Below are positions 11,272 to 23,180 of a stretch of 64,000 bases of DNA, in pieces. The notes beneath the pieces are model-generated. The model saw only the letters and a program-made list of their open reading frames with translations, made no database searches and was not told the origin of the DNA. The position numbers were made by a program, and so were the translations under genes. Each line of letters starts with the position of its first letter. Within the stretch, counting starts at the first letter, position 1. Source of the DNA: Terebella lapidaria (taxonomy: Eukaryota; Annelida; Polychaeta; Terebellida; Terebellidae); assembly GCA_949152475.1 (NCBI GenBank), contig OX424556.1, positions 13,264,664-13,328,663 of the forward strand, read 5' to 3'.

Positions 11272-12904
11272 TTGAATTTGGCGGGCTTGTTCAAACTTTT
11301 TTTTGCCATCTGTGTTGTTATCAGTGGTTAGACTTGACCTATTTCAGCAAGGTGCAGCAATTTCCCCGGGCTTTTCATGTCAGTTTTGGGCCTCTTATAG
11401 TTCTCACTGCCCCACACATAAATTCATAGTGCATCGGTAGTTGTAGTTGTAGTGAAAACTCCTAATAAATTACCGGTAATGATTTTTCCTTACCATCGCA
11501 GCCCTAGGAATGTCAGATCGCTATGTCGCTTGAGTACAGTCACGGTCACTGTCAGCATGGTCAGGCATACAACATGATCTGCTCATGTGCAGTGATAGCT
11601 GCAGCAAATGAGACATTATACATCTCACTTGCTACATCTGCTAAATTTGCTCGTGAAAATCGGTAAATACTACATGTATCCATTCCATGGACATCATTAT
11701 ACAACACTGAGTTTCGGTTGGTGGTCTATATCATATTGACACGAGTCATGTAAATGAATGGAAGATCTACTATTTGAACAAACTATAATTTTGTTGCCAC
11801 AGACTTCATTCACCAAGGTTACAGCTGCCCTGTGTAAAGTTTGAAATAAATTGGTGTTTATATGGCAAAGTTATAAATAGAAACAAGATATTCCCATATC
11901 GTATAAATGCCCACCCTTAAAGCATCTAGACACCAACAAGATATTCATCATTTGTTCATAAGCCAAAATATCTAATTCCTAAGTTTGATTTTGAGTAGAT
12001 GTCATGAAAATTGTCTAGAAAACGGGGGATAAAAATGAAATAGAAAACTGTATATACTATAAATGACCGTACATAGAAATTTAAAAAAAAACACAAATTT
12101 GGACTAAACTGGCTATACACATTTCATCAAATGAACGTGATAAATGAGCTTTGACTAGATTTTTAAAAAGAGCTTAACTTTAGATGTTATGTGTGCAATG
12201 ATACCCCGCAAAAAGTCTCAAACCCACACACTGCCTCAGTGACCCTGCCTGCACGTCATTGGTGAACTGTTGTATGATACATGTATTGGTCAGTGAATTG
12301 TCTCATGAAATCATCAGTGAACTGGCAGTGTCAGTAAATTTCCTGATATTTTTAGTATATACACTGTGACTGTCACTGTCAGCCCTTTTACGTAAATTTC
12401 AGTGCCCCTTTGTGGAGCCAATGTGATGAATTGCATTATCTGATTATCACATAGTCTTAGGCATTAGGATCACAAGGCACAGAATCTTTGCTCTAAGCTT
12501 TGACATACCATGTATGGGTCAACGTCCTGTACACGTACGTCCACAGAGTATCATGAGTATAGCAGAGCATCTGTCGAGCCTCATTGGTTATTTTGTTATG
12601 ATGTAACAAATCAATGATAATATTGACTATATTATAGAGACAGAATTCTCGACCAAAAGCTTTTGCAATAATGCTTCACCATTTGGCTCAATGCCTCACA
12701 AAAGCACGGAAATCTCCATGTGGGATCTGTTAATGCCAATATGGGCATTGGGCAATATGGGCGACATTATACATCCAAGAACCTACTATTGTGTACATGA
12801 CTGTATGTGGCATGCACTGTACAGTTTTGGGAGGTTAGGCATTACATGATCCTGGGTAAAACCAAGAAACACTAAGGCATGCCAAATAATAAGATTAACA
12901 AGCT
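11272..12904. other. no gene seen between the HLE and the first ankyrin gene
   Basis: This is AT-rich intergenic sequence with TACATGTA words. I see no splice-consistent exon, tRNA-like cloverleaf or tandem repeat here. Confidence 0.5.
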
Positions 12905-12939
12905 AGCATATTGGTGAAGTTTTGTGGAATCTGTACTGT
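12905..12939. repeat. solo end of the CAGTACTG MITE family
   Basis: The stretch ending GGAATCTGTACTG resembles the right terminus of the 515-bp MITE at 10754-11268, with several substitutions. No left partner was found nearby. It is probably a decayed copy. Confidence 0.5.
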
Positions 12940-12949
12940 GTACTGTGTA

Positions 12950-13152
12950 CTGTAAACCCCTTTAATTGTGAGTCGGGTTAAATTCACGTTTTCACGATAT
13001 GGACATGTTTGCAGCCATTCTATTCCACATGTGCATTCACAAATCAAAGCATGGGTTGTGGAAAAATAATTTGTGTCCAGTAATTTCACATTTCAAAATA
13101 AAAACATGAAAATCACAATCATTATAGGACGCGAAAAATTAAGGGATTACGG
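12950..13152. mobile_element. 203-bp MITE with TA target duplication
   Basis: The left end CTGTAAACCCCTTTAATT and the right end AATTAAGGGATTACGG are imperfect inverted repeats (two substitutions and one indel over about 17 bp). TA dinucleotides flank both ends (12948-12949 and 13153-13154). It has no coding capacity. It lies about 270 bp upstream of the start codon of the first ankyrin gene. Confidence 0.65.
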
Positions 13153-13424
13153 TATTCTTGAAAAATACAACATATGTATATATGTTGCGGAAATACATTT
13201 TCATACTTAAATCATTCATACTTTTTTTTTATTCTACAATTATGTGGTTACTTTGAAACGAATGGAAGTTCTTTCAATTTGCTTTGTTCTTGTAAATGAG
13301 CGCATTTGAGAGTGTAATTTAAGGTCATCATTTTACATTCATGCATACATTGTACATGTATCTCTTGCCCAGATTAATACTACTGAGAGTACAAAGAGCT
13401 ACGTGAATCAAGGTAGACAGCATA

Positions 13425-15372
13425 ATGATTCACGAAGGAGATGATGTGTTGAAAAGTTCTGAGCCACAGACGTGCCCGGATCGTCCCACCACCAGTTTTA
13501 CTGGGGTTCTGATGAGACACCGCGAACAAAAGACCTGCCACGTGTGCATATCAAGACATATGAACAGGTATGTACTCATATATTTTAATACATGTCATCA
13601 TGTACATGTAATTGGGATGTACATGTTGATAAGATCCAGTCTATTGGGGGACATTCATGTGTAACAGAAGATATGCATGTGTGCATATATTTTGTATATA
13701 TTTTGCGGATTTCAGATTTGATGATGCATTTGCTGAAAGAATGGAAAACATAAAGTCATATGTGGAAAAAGACCTATCCATTGAACTTGCTCACGAGCTG
13801 GTGAAGGACTACCCAGAGTGTCTTTTGTTAGACTGTCTGTTTGATGCAGTTGAACATGATGCTTGGAGCTGTCTGAATGTCCTCCTGCAGGAGAAATCAG
13901 CGAACACATGGCTTCAGTTCAGCAATGACAAGGGAGAGAACATCCTGCAGAAAATCCTCAGCAAGCCGCGAGTCAACTGGGATGAAGCCGAGTTCATTAT
14001 TCTGGACATCATCGACAGACTCAGACACACAATGGACAGTGTTGCACTAGCTTCCTACGTCAACAAGGTGTGGCATAAGCAGACACGTGTGCAGATGTAT
14101 GTCTGGTACAACCACTCGTCGCCTCTCATGATGGCGATGTCCAAGCCTCTCAATGAGGTGGTCGCTCAGCTCCTGGACTGTGGAGCTGATCCCAACTGCA
14201 CTAACCAAGATGGCAGCAGTGCTCTGGGTGACGCAGCAGCCCGGGGAGATGTAGACATGATCCACCTTCTCCTATCTCATGGGGCGGTATTCAACAAGCA
14301 TGGCACCGAGCAAAGTGGGCGCTATTCTCCACTCCTCTCACTGCTTCACAAGGCCAAGAACAATGACCGCGTTTTCCAGTGTGCAATCACTCTAATCGAA
14401 GAAGCAGACTTCATCACCTTAGAAGAGTATGATGGAATTTTACCACATATAAATGACCACGTCTTGAGAGTGCTGATTGCGAAAGGCTTGCCTCTGAGAG
14501 TACATGACGTACATGATGTTCGTGTTGCCGTATCCGAAGCTAATAATGAATATCGCATGCCTACAGAACTGGAGATCAAGCAGTGTGCTTTCGTCATGAC
14601 AGCGGCCAACAACAAGTGTGATGCAATAGACTGTCTTTGTGAGTCTGCTTCTGAGCTGGGTATACACATCGACAAGCCATCAGAGCCTTTGTCGTTTGTG
14701 ATGGAAGATTGTATCCAAGACATCACTGGTCACACAGCACTTCAGGCAGCTTGTAAGGTTGGTCATCATGAGGCAGTCGAATGTCTGCTGGCAAATGGTG
14801 CTGATCCAGACGCTTGTGGAAACACCGGCGAGTTTCCTATCTGTCATGTTATGGAATACGAACAACAGGAAGCAATCCGTTGTGCCAGTTACCTCATTCG
14901 GTATGGGTGTGCTGTCAACCTTGACAAAAGTCGTCTTGGCAAACAGGCGGCACCACTGGACTATTTCTTAGCACACAACGAGCTCTTCATCGCAAAAATG
15001 TTAGTGATTGCAGGTGCCAAACGTTCTGGAGTAGCATACAGTACAGATTATGATGTCTTGTCTAGGATTTGTGTTCCAGTTGCTGTTTGCACCGGTCCAA
15101 TGAAGCGAGAGTTGATAGACGGGCTGAATGCAGTACCAAGCCTCTACCAGTTATGCAGGATTGTTGTGCGTCAAGCCATGCACCGTGACATCCCAAGCAA
15201 GATTCAGACATTGCCACTCGCCACACACATCAAGGAGAGTCTCAACCTGTCTGACTTGGATGAAATTGAACATGCCTTCATGAAGTATCAACCGGTGGTC
15301 CAGCAAAATGTGATGCGAGTTATGAGGGGAGGATCGGAAGATGACTTTGACAGCAGTGAATCTGATGAATAA
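13425..15372 (+). CDS. ankyrin-repeat protein with C-terminal SOCS box (ASB-like), two exons
   Basis: The joined CDS is exon 1 13425-13567, intron 13568-13715 (GTATGT...TTTCAG), exon 2 13716-15372, giving 599 residues. The intron is phase 2. Exon 1 encodes a short leader with a CHVC pair. Residues about 180-245 and 385-455 hold the clearest ankyrin repeats (LLDCGADPN, ALGDAAARGDVDMIHLLLSHGA, TALQAACKVGHHEAVECLLANGADPD). Residues about 522-560 resemble a SOCS box: BC-box SLYQLCRIVV fits LxxxCxxx(hydrophobic), and LPLA stands where ASB proteins have the Cul5-box LPxP. ASB proteins recruit Elongin B/C-Cullin-5 ubiquitin ligase to substrates through ankyrin repeats; that role here is inferred. 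The tail is acidic and Ser-rich. A closely related gene lies at 44519-46731. Further 5' exons are possible. Confidence 0.82.
13568..13715 (+). other. phase-2 intron of the first ankyrin/SOCS gene
   Basis: The donor is CAG|GTATGT and the acceptor GGATTTCAG|A. Splicing joins codon pieces AG and A to make Arg and keeps the frame. The paralogue at 44.5-46.7 kb has an intron at the equivalent position and phase, which supports the model strongly. Confidence 0.8.
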
Positions 15373-16168
15373 CCCATGACACTCACTGTGTGACAAAAAT
15401 TGTGCATTGAATGTTCAGCATTGTATTGTTATCATGGTTATAGCCTATAAGTACATACAGCGTGTAAGTACAGTACCGATCTCACAAAACTTCACCGATA
15501 TGTTAGCATGTTGAACTTAGCATTTAATATCTGTTAGCCTTTCTTGGCATGACCTAGCACCATACAGTTCATGCCAGTTAAGTATATTCCAACACTGCTG
15601 AATGCCAGCATTGCCTGTTGGCACTGTGACACACTGACACATTTAAAGCGTTTATATGCCTGCATGCCTTCGCAGGCACATTAGTGAGTGGTTATGGACA
15701 GTTTCCATCATGCAAAGCAGGTTCACATAAAAACATGTATGTGTCTAGATCTGTGTCTGAAATCACAGCATGTGTTCACCGCTAACAATTGCTGGAGACA
15801 GTGGCTCCGCGCAGGCTCTACGCATCAGGGGATTATTGTTGGCATCATTTTGCAAATAACCACACCAGCAGTTAGCATTATGCACACCATGATGATACCT
15901 GTACAGCTTTGTTGAATCGGATTGAAAGTGTTTTTCTGATGATTATAGTTTTTGTCCACATTAGAAATAAAAGTAGATGATGAACTTATGTTAGTGATCA
16001 GACTTCATGGATCCATAAAAGTATGTGTGGTACATGTATAAAAACAAACATAGGCATACACCTGGTTGTTATATGTCTAATACATTATGTGCATCATGTG
16101 TATGTTTACATGTTATATACATACAATGGTATGACAATGTATGTTTATTCACATGCACATGTACATTA
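15373..16168. other. 3' flank of the ankyrin gene; MITE end at 15471; AATAAA near 15965
   Basis: A poly(A)-signal-like AATAAA occurs near 15965, about 590 bp after the stop codon. A TA-flanked CAGTACCGATCTCACAAAAC at 15471 is a diverged left end of the 515-bp MITE family; its right end is not clear. No further gene is seen. Confidence 0.5.
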
Positions 16169-16598
16169 GGCCATAGTTATTTGATTCGCTGTTTACGGAT
16201 TTTTAACGAAAAAATTTGGGTCGGGGGGTCAGAATATGAAAATAAGTATAGTTTGACAGTTTGAAAATAAGAATAAATAAATGTAAAAATGAATGTAATT
16301 TGAAACTTTGAGCAGTCAGTCGCCCCAAAATAAATATTATTTATGATCATCTTTCAAGAATCTAGGAGCTTTAGATTCTCTAAAGGCGTGCCAGCGCTAG
16401 ATAAAATATATATCATGTATATAGCGTGCCAGCACTAGATAATTTATATATTTTTTTGAGCCTGACACTATGGTCGGTTGCAAAATAAATAATGTGGTAC
16501 TTTGGAACCAATTATATTTATTTTCCATTTCCAAAAAATATAGGGTCGGGTTGATCCGTTAACATGGTTAACCAGCGAATTAAATAACTATCATGGCC
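16169..16598. mobile_element. PIF/Harbinger-like MITE, 430 bp
   Basis: The ends are imperfect inverted repeats starting GGCCATAGTTATTTGATTCG on the left and ending as its near-complement (AATTAAATAACTATCATGGCC) with one inserted base pair on the right. TTA flanks both sides (16166-16168 and 16599-16601). A 3-bp TWA duplication with GGCC-type termini suits PIF/Harbinger. There is no transposase frame. Confidence 0.65.
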
Positions 16599-16601
16599 TT
16601 A

Positions 16602-17480
16602 CATACATGTGTTATCAAATGTATAACACAAACACACTACAGCATGGTTTATTGTACATGTATCTGTGGACAACAAGTCGGAGATACTATGGTTTTGACC
16701 ATGTTGAGCCGCGTTTGCATACACGTCATCGTCCGCGTTATCGTCTGCATACTTGGAGGTTTTCTCGTAATCGTGCTGCAGGTCACAATTTTGCTACATT
16801 CGTTCTGTAATTATATCCCCTAAACTTTGTTCATGGATTTGCAATCGTCGTCCGCGTTATGTCTTCTGCATCCACAGAGATTTTTTTTGAAACGTGCTAC
16901 AGTCCACAATTTTCACCCGATCACCATTATAATTTCTGCAGGTACATTTATAACAGTAAAACCACGACACCGATCGTTTTTGGTTGCCATGGCAACTAAA
17001 TTAGTTGTTTGGGGACAGATTGTGCGTTGAAATCAGCCTGTTTGAGATACATGGCTTGTGAATCCTCTACAGACGCATTTTCGACGAATCTCGATAATAT
17101 CTGGAAGCCTTGTTGGGAAGGACTGTCACACGAAAACAATCGTTTTTCAGAATCATCATGTAAATATTAATATGTTAACGGCCTGACTCATTATAGAAAT
17201 GCGATATATCAATTTTGACGTCTATGATCGTTGCAGTAGCCTGTATTACGAAAGCTGATTGCACTGGATTCTTGTTCAAATCAGAGAACTGATGTTTTTG
17301 GTTAGAACGGAACAATATTACTGAATAAGATCACATTAGTTTCACTAGTTAAGTCTATTACTGAGAACAATAAACATAGTTAATGTCTAGCTCAAGTCAA
17401 AATGAATTTCAAATTATTATCTTTTGTGCGATAGAAAATGCAAAAGGTATTGTATTGTGCTGGCTTTTACAGACCGTTCT
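16602..17480. other. no gene seen
   Basis: No supported exon. The segment 17290-17400 (ATTACTGAATAAG...AGTTAAGTCTATTA...) recurs in diverged form at about 35380-35470 and 38660-38740, so at least this end is repeat-derived. Confidence 0.45.
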
Positions 17481-18545
17481 CGAGCAACATGTATCACCAA
17501 TTTTGTGTCACTTTTTAGCTTATCGGTGCATATCAAGTCACTATTGGTTTTGAGCCATTGAAATTTTTTTAGGATAATTTTGCCCAATTTTTCCTTGATA
17601 ATGGGAGCTGTGCGGAGTAAACTCATAGAACACTTCAGGATTGAGCCTAAGTATTGGCACATTCAAAAGGGAAGTCATATATTGCGGTTTGAGTGATGAC
17701 CTTGAATTTGACCTTCAATGGCCCTGGAAAGTCAAAACGACCTTTTTTGTCGAAAAAAACGATGAATTATGTTTTTGGCGGCCATTTTCTCAAAATCCAT
17801 TCAAACAATTTTCTTCAAAATCATGTACAAGATTCGCCTTTTGTACCTTTGTGATGTGTATAAGTTTTGTTGCCTTCAAAATGACGGCTTGCGTGGGGCG
17901 GCCATTTTGATTATTTTGGACAGGTAGGCAAACAAATTTTTGTTTCTCCGAAATCAAGTCATCATTCGTTTCGAGCCATTTCCAGCAAAAAAAAAAATTT
18001 GTTTTGGCCGTTGTAAAAAAAAATTTGAAAAAAAAGTTTTCCTTCATAATGGGAGCTTTGCGGGGTAAAATCCTAGAACACTTCAAGATAGAGCCCAAGT
18101 ATTGGCACATTCAAATGTTAAAGCATATATTGCGGTTTGAATGATGATTTGAATATGACTTTGAATGACCTTGGACGGTCAAAACGACCTTTTTTGTCGA
18201 AAGAAACATTTTGATTTTTGTCTTTGGCGGCCATTTTCTCAAAATCTATTCAGACAATTTTTCTCAAAATGCATAAGATTCTCCCTATGTACCTTTGTGA
18301 TGTGTAAAAGTTTTGTTGCCTTTAAATCGACAGTCTGTCAGTATATGTCATTAACAAAAAAATATGTAACTCGATTTCGTATTATAATCCATACAGAAAA
18401 TGTGTTTCCGGCAACATTTATGAACATGTTTTGACAATAGAGTTCAAGATCAGTGTAAAAAAATATATGTTGGAAAATCAATACTCTGTGCAATTCTCAT
18501 GATTGCCGGTAAGCTACAGCACCCTTGGTGCTATGTTTAAAACAT
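17481..18545 (+). mobile_element. HLE family 2 element with two 0.45-kb internal units
   Basis: Two related units (about 17540-17990 and 17990-18370) share GAGCCATT, TAATGGGAGCT, GTATTGGCACATTCAAA, ATATTGCGGTTTGA and CTTTGGCGGCCATTTTCTC-like words. The 3' end is ATTGCCGGTAAGC followed by a hairpin AGCACC-ctt-GGTGCT (18518-18532). The same terminus closes the copy at 43640-44280. The plan is that of H1 and H3 with different sequence. The 5' boundary is not resolved. Confidence 0.5.
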
Positions 18546-19049
18546 TTGTACTTGAATTATAAGCTCATTAGCTAATATAATGAGTATTCATGACGTCACA
18601 CGAGTTAATTACTTAAATTAGCTACTTTTAAAGCCTATTTCTGAATCATCCGTGCATAGTATCGCTAAATAATGCGAATAGAAATGATGATAGAAAATAT
18701 ACCACACCCATAAGATGTGTCTGGTCACCATGCCAACCAGACTTAACATACGGCCTATAGCAATATGGTTGCTAGGGCGTTTACCTCGGGACTGGTATGC
18801 AAAATGAGGTTTAAAATTAATCAATGGATTTCAGAAAAAGCTCATGTACACATTTTCATCGGTTTTATGGTACCTAATTCAATATTCAGTGCATTGCGCC
18901 CCTAGCAACCATGGTTGCTATGGTCATATCTCGAGAATCTTTACCATGGCAACCAATTCTGGAAATTGAATACTGATTATATCTCATGCCAAATGAAGTA
19001 CATGCCAAATAAAACACATACCACCATCTTACAACATTTGAAAATAGAC
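18546..19049. other. no gene seen; left flank of DIRS A
   Basis: AT-rich sequence, including two closely spaced CCATGG/AGCAACCATGGTTGC-type words near 18780 and 18900. No coding or repeat structure beyond this. Confidence 0.45.
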
Positions 19050-19240
19050 GTTTATTTTAGACATCACCAATCTAAACTACTACATGCTCCTTTTCGATCC
19101 TTTGGATCGTTCTGGATAGAAATTCGCGTACTGAAAGCAAGGCACGATCGTCTGCCTGCATGACTCGAGCGCTTCTTTTGCCGCCAAAACCGCCACGCAT
19201 ATGCGCGCACAGCTGCGCAGAAGCTTCACTTTTCTGTCCA
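19050..19240 (+). repeat. left inverted terminal repeat of DIRS A
   Basis: From about 19070 to 19240 the sequence is the inverted complement of 24771-24930, with only a handful of differences. The outermost 20 bases (GTTTATTTTAGACATCACCA) are not in the right ITR but are complemented in the ICR at 24615-24638. Confidence 0.93.
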
Positions 19241-19619
19241 CCACCATTTTTGCTTGGCAGCTTTGGATTTTGGTTCCCGGTGAATTCGTAGAATTTATTC
19301 TGCAAACTAGCTTTTTGCGATATATTCTTACGGAATTTCACCCGCCACGTTCATAGACATCGTTTTGTGTCTATTTGGATAAGTATTGGTCGATAGTTTG
19401 TTACTTGCTAGATCGTCAGCGATTTGTATAGCCAGTTCACCCTATTATCGTCCATCCGTCGTACTTGATAGTGTACTTGTTGTTTACATCATCATTAGTT
19501 CTACGTTAATTTTCTACTGTATATTTATTGTCATACTGCAGATTATATATTCATAGTCCTCTTAGGGTTCTTTTTCAGCGCAGTCTCAGGTTTGCTTATT
19601 TTGCTTATTTTTGGTATCT

Positions 19620-21196
19620 ATGGAGGATTTGAGGTGTGATCTGTGCCGTTTCTGGCGTCCCTCTTCCTTCGTGCAGGCGACTGCAAAGTATTCTGAGGCC
19701 TCCATGGCTCGTCAGGATGCTTTGAGGCTTTTGGAAGCTGCGGCGCCGCAAGTCCGCCACACGCCCATGGAGGTGGAGACTCCGCCTGTGATGGCTCAGA
19801 TTGCGTCCGGTGTTAGCCAGCCCCTGGGGCTAACACAGGACATGGTCAACACGGCTGTGCAGTCCTTTTTTGCACAGTCGCTGTCGTCCCTTCAGGGTCC
19901 CCTCCTGCCGGGTCACTCTTCCCTGCTTGGACAGGGAGTCCCGGCCGGTTCTTCGGCTGCCCCTTCGTCGCAGGGAGAGCTTGCTCCCCCTGCTGGCAAG
20001 AAGTCGAAACCTTCTAAGAAGAAGGTTTCGGTTCTTGCCAAGACGAAAGCAGTCAAGGAACCGCACTCCACCTTCGTCGTCCCTCAGTCGGGGCCGATCG
20101 AGGTGGAGGGGTCCGTTACCTCTTCCCTGGGCCTTCCAAGAAGAGGAAGCGTGGTTCCTCTAAGCGCCGTGGTGCTGAGACCACATCGATTTTCGATGTG
20201 GCTCAGGCTTCGTCCGACCTCTCGGTGGGAGACGATCAGGCCTCGGGCTTCGATCGGCGGAGCGTCTTGGATGGCTCTTTCGGGTCCTCGGTCTCGAGGT
20301 TCGAGGGGGAAGAGTTCCCTATGTTTGAGGGGGGGGGGGGGGGCTCTCGATCGTTCGTGCAATCGGGAGCCTTCACTTGACCACTCAAGTCCTGTGTACG
20401 CAGATGTAAGTCGCCGGATGGGCGCGTTCGCTGAGCAGGCATTCCCTCGCCCATCTTTTGATGTATCCTTGGGGTCATCAAGGTCTTCGATCGGACCTGT
20501 GAGGTCAACGATCGGGGGGGGGGGGGGGGGTGTCGAGTGGAAGCTGATCAGGAGTCGTCATCCTCAGAGGATGAGACTTCCGATCAGGCCGGGGGTTCTA
20601 ACTTCCGGGGCTTTGGAGTCGGTGGCAAGGCGTATGGACTTACCGATCGATACCCAGGGCCCTCGTGGGGAACCGGTAGGTTCGCGTCGGCGCCAGTTCG
20701 TCGGCCGATCCGGCTCCCTGTGGCTCCCGCATTGGTCAAGTCTTTCGACAAGATCAACAAGGGAGTTATGGCTAAGAAGGATGTGGCTCGTGCAGAGTCG
20801 ACATTCCCGACTAGCCGTGTTCGACCTGAGTCGATCGACACCTATCGGACTATAGAATCCGAGGGTGGACATCAGACTTCCATCCCGGTCGAAGACCCTA
20901 ACCTTCACCTGCTTTCCTGGAAGCAGGGTACGGTCTGGTCAGCTTATGTGAAAAAGGCTTGCCTTTCTCACTGGCAGACGCTGTCTCATCAATTGATGGG
21001 GCAGCTCTCGTTGACAGATCACCTGACCACTTTGGTTCAGGAGTTTGTGGACGAGGCGGATCTGGAGGAGTGGAGTCGCGCCAACATTCATGCGGCACTC
21101 GGCGTCTTGGCCGGAGTTGTCCATGCTGCTGAGCGTGACAGTGCGCACCTGGGCGGGAAGTCGGCGGGGTATGGGACAGGCAAGAAGACAGGTTAG
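19620..21196 (+). pseudogene. DIRS A Gag-like region, frame-broken
   Basis: The first ATG in the main frame (19620) starts MEDLRCDLCRFWRP, a CxxC motif that is shared by copies B and D. The following Ser/Pro/Gln-rich region includes Lys-rich blocks. At about 20137 a frame-shifted SKKRKRG resembles a classical nuclear localisation signal. G-runs of 15 (20329-20343) and 17 (20514-20530) interrupt the frame; the conserved C-terminal part (about 20537-21196; HQLMGQLSLTDHLTTLVQEF) is read in another frame. The DIRS Gag presumably binds RNA and enters the nucleus. The N-terminal Cys/His-rich part present in copy B at 26230-26330 is missing here. Confidence 0.8.
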
Positions 21197-21419
21197 AAGC
21201 CTGCCCAACCGCAGGCACCACATGCACCCGCTTCTGCGCAGCCGCCCTTTCGGGGGGTGCAGCCTCCCCCTCCTCAGGGGGATGGCAAGCGTGGAGGCAA
21301 AGGGGGTGGACGCTTTAAGGGCAAAGGGAAATCTTCTGCTAAGAAGTGACTCGTTGCAGGAAAGCGTAGGCTCTGTGGAAGGTTCTGTTCTTTCGGAATT
21401 CGATCTTCCACAACCTGGT

Positions 21420-22790
21420 CCAGTCGGGGGGGGGGGGGCGCCTGGCTCAGTTCGTTCAGAACTGGAGCGATGTGGCGTCGTCAGACAACTCAGTCGTGGC
21501 ATGGGTGAAGTTCGGTCTCACCTTCAGATGGGAGGCTGGAAAACCACCGATCAGGCTGGAAAAAGCCCGGCGATCGGGAAAAGTTTCAGCTTCTGCAGCA
21601 CGAGGTGCAGCAGTTGCTAGAGAAACGTGCGATCGAGGTGGTCAAGGACGAGAGGGGATTCTTCCTAGTGCCGAAAAAGACAGGCGGGTGGCGCCCGTTT
21701 TCAACCTGTCAAACCTCAACAAATTCCTGATCATACCCAGGTTCAAGATGGAGTCGGCGCTTTCCGTTCAGAAAGCTCTGTCCATGGGGAAGTGGGCAGT
21801 CAGTATCGACGTCAAGGACGCGTACTTACACGTGCCCATACACCCAGCCGATCGGCGATACCTCAAGTTCGCCTTCGAGGGCTCGGTATATCAGTTCAGG
21901 GTACTTCCTTTTGGAGTAGCCACCGCCCCTAACGTGTTCACCCGTATCGTAAGGGCGATGGCAGCCAGGTTTCGATCGGTTGGAATTCAATTCCACCATT
22001 ACATCGACGATTGGTTAATCATAGCCTACTCCCCGTCTCAGGCTATAGAGCAATCCGGGTTCGTCCTCAGGTTGGCGACCAGCCTTGGCTGGATCCCCAA
22101 TTGGGCGAAGTCTCATCTGTCCCCATCTCAGAGATTCGAGTATGTGGGGGTAGATTGCAATTTAGATCGAGGAGTAGCTCTTCCTCCGGTGAAGAGAGTT
22201 CTCAAGGCGATTGCGGCGATGGATGTCGTGCTGACGCAGTCGTCGATCAGAGCTCGACAGTTTCTGTCCATCATCTGTCTGTTGGCGTCGATGGAGAAAC
22301 AGGTGCCGTACGGCAGGTGCTTCCTCAGACCCATTCAATGGTGTCTAGCGTTGCAATGGCGGATCCTCACCAATCGACTAGACCAAGTCGTATCGGTGGA
22401 CGATCGTGCTTGGGAAGCAATGCATTGGTGGCGGGACCATCGGAATCTTTTCCGAGGGATGCCACTGGCGGAGTATCTGCCCGATCGGACCTTCTTCACC
22501 GATGCGTCAGAATTAGCTTGGGGAGCTCATATGGACGAGCACGAACTCTCGGCTGTGTGGAACACGAGCGAGAGGGTGTTGCACATCAATGTCCTAGAGC
22601 TGCGAGCGGTGAGACGTGCGTTCGAGATATGGGGGCCTTAGAGTCCCCCAGGGACGAAATGGTTGGTCTTCACGGACAACAGCACAGTAGTGGCGCACGT
22701 AAACAAACAGGGTGGAACTCGGTCGAGTCAGCTTGGTTTGGAAGCCGAGTGTCTTTGGAAGCCGAGTGACCCGTCTGTTTATTAGGGCAA
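21420..22790 (+). pseudogene. DIRS A reverse transcriptase and RNase H
   Basis: The RT domain is recognisable from about 21480, with a frame disturbed near 21540-21670, then continuous to 22641. It contains IDVKDAYLHVPIHP, FRVLPFGVATAP and the catalytic YIDDW (codons from 22000), where most RTs have YxDD. RNase H begins around 22485 with FFTDAS and continues IN-VLELRAVRRAFEIW; a TAG at 22639-22641 ends the frame, and the domain resumes in a different frame with VFTDNSTVVAHVNKQGG. A G13 run lies at 21426-21438. Together these enzymes would copy element RNA into DNA; the interruptions indicate a dead copy. Confidence 0.9.
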
Positions 22791-23180
22791 GGCACCTACC
22801 GGGTCGCAGGAACGTCCTAGCAGACGCCCTGTCAAGGCCGGACAAGATCATAGGCACGGAGTGTAGTTTACATCCGGGGGTGTTTCGTCGCACCGAACAT
22901 AGACCTGTTCGCAACCTCTCGGAATCACAAGCTCCCGGTCTACTTCTCACCTCTGCCAGAGAGCGAGGCACTGGCTGTGGACGCGATGTCCCAGTCGTGG
23001 GACGGGATGTTCGGGTATGCATACCCGCCAACATGGTTCCTAACGGAAGTGCTGCACAAAGTAGCCAGGTCTCGGTGCGATATTCTGTTGGTGGCGCCAT
23101 GCTGGCCGATGCAGGCGTGGTTCCCGCTGCTACTGTCTCTCCTGATCGATGTACCACGGGTTCTCCCGATCGAGAACAGG
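22790..23180 (+). pseudogene. DIRS A connecting domain (Dam-methyltransferase-like region of DIRS elements)
   Basis: Across shifting frames one can read IRARHLPGRRNVLADALSRP (RNase H tail), then VDAMSQSWDGMFGYAYPPTW and LLVAPCWPMQAWFPLLLSL. DIRS elements carry a domain here often annotated as Dam-like adenine methyltransferase; the YPP motif sits where such enzymes have a [DNS]PP[YF] motif. Activity is doubtful given the frameshifts and weak motif. Confidence 0.6.

Noticed and set aside
13657-13715. ATG at 13657 as the start of the first ankyrin protein
   Set aside because: The stretch is intron sequence ending in a strong acceptor; the CxxC exon upstream joins in phase and is conserved in the paralogue.
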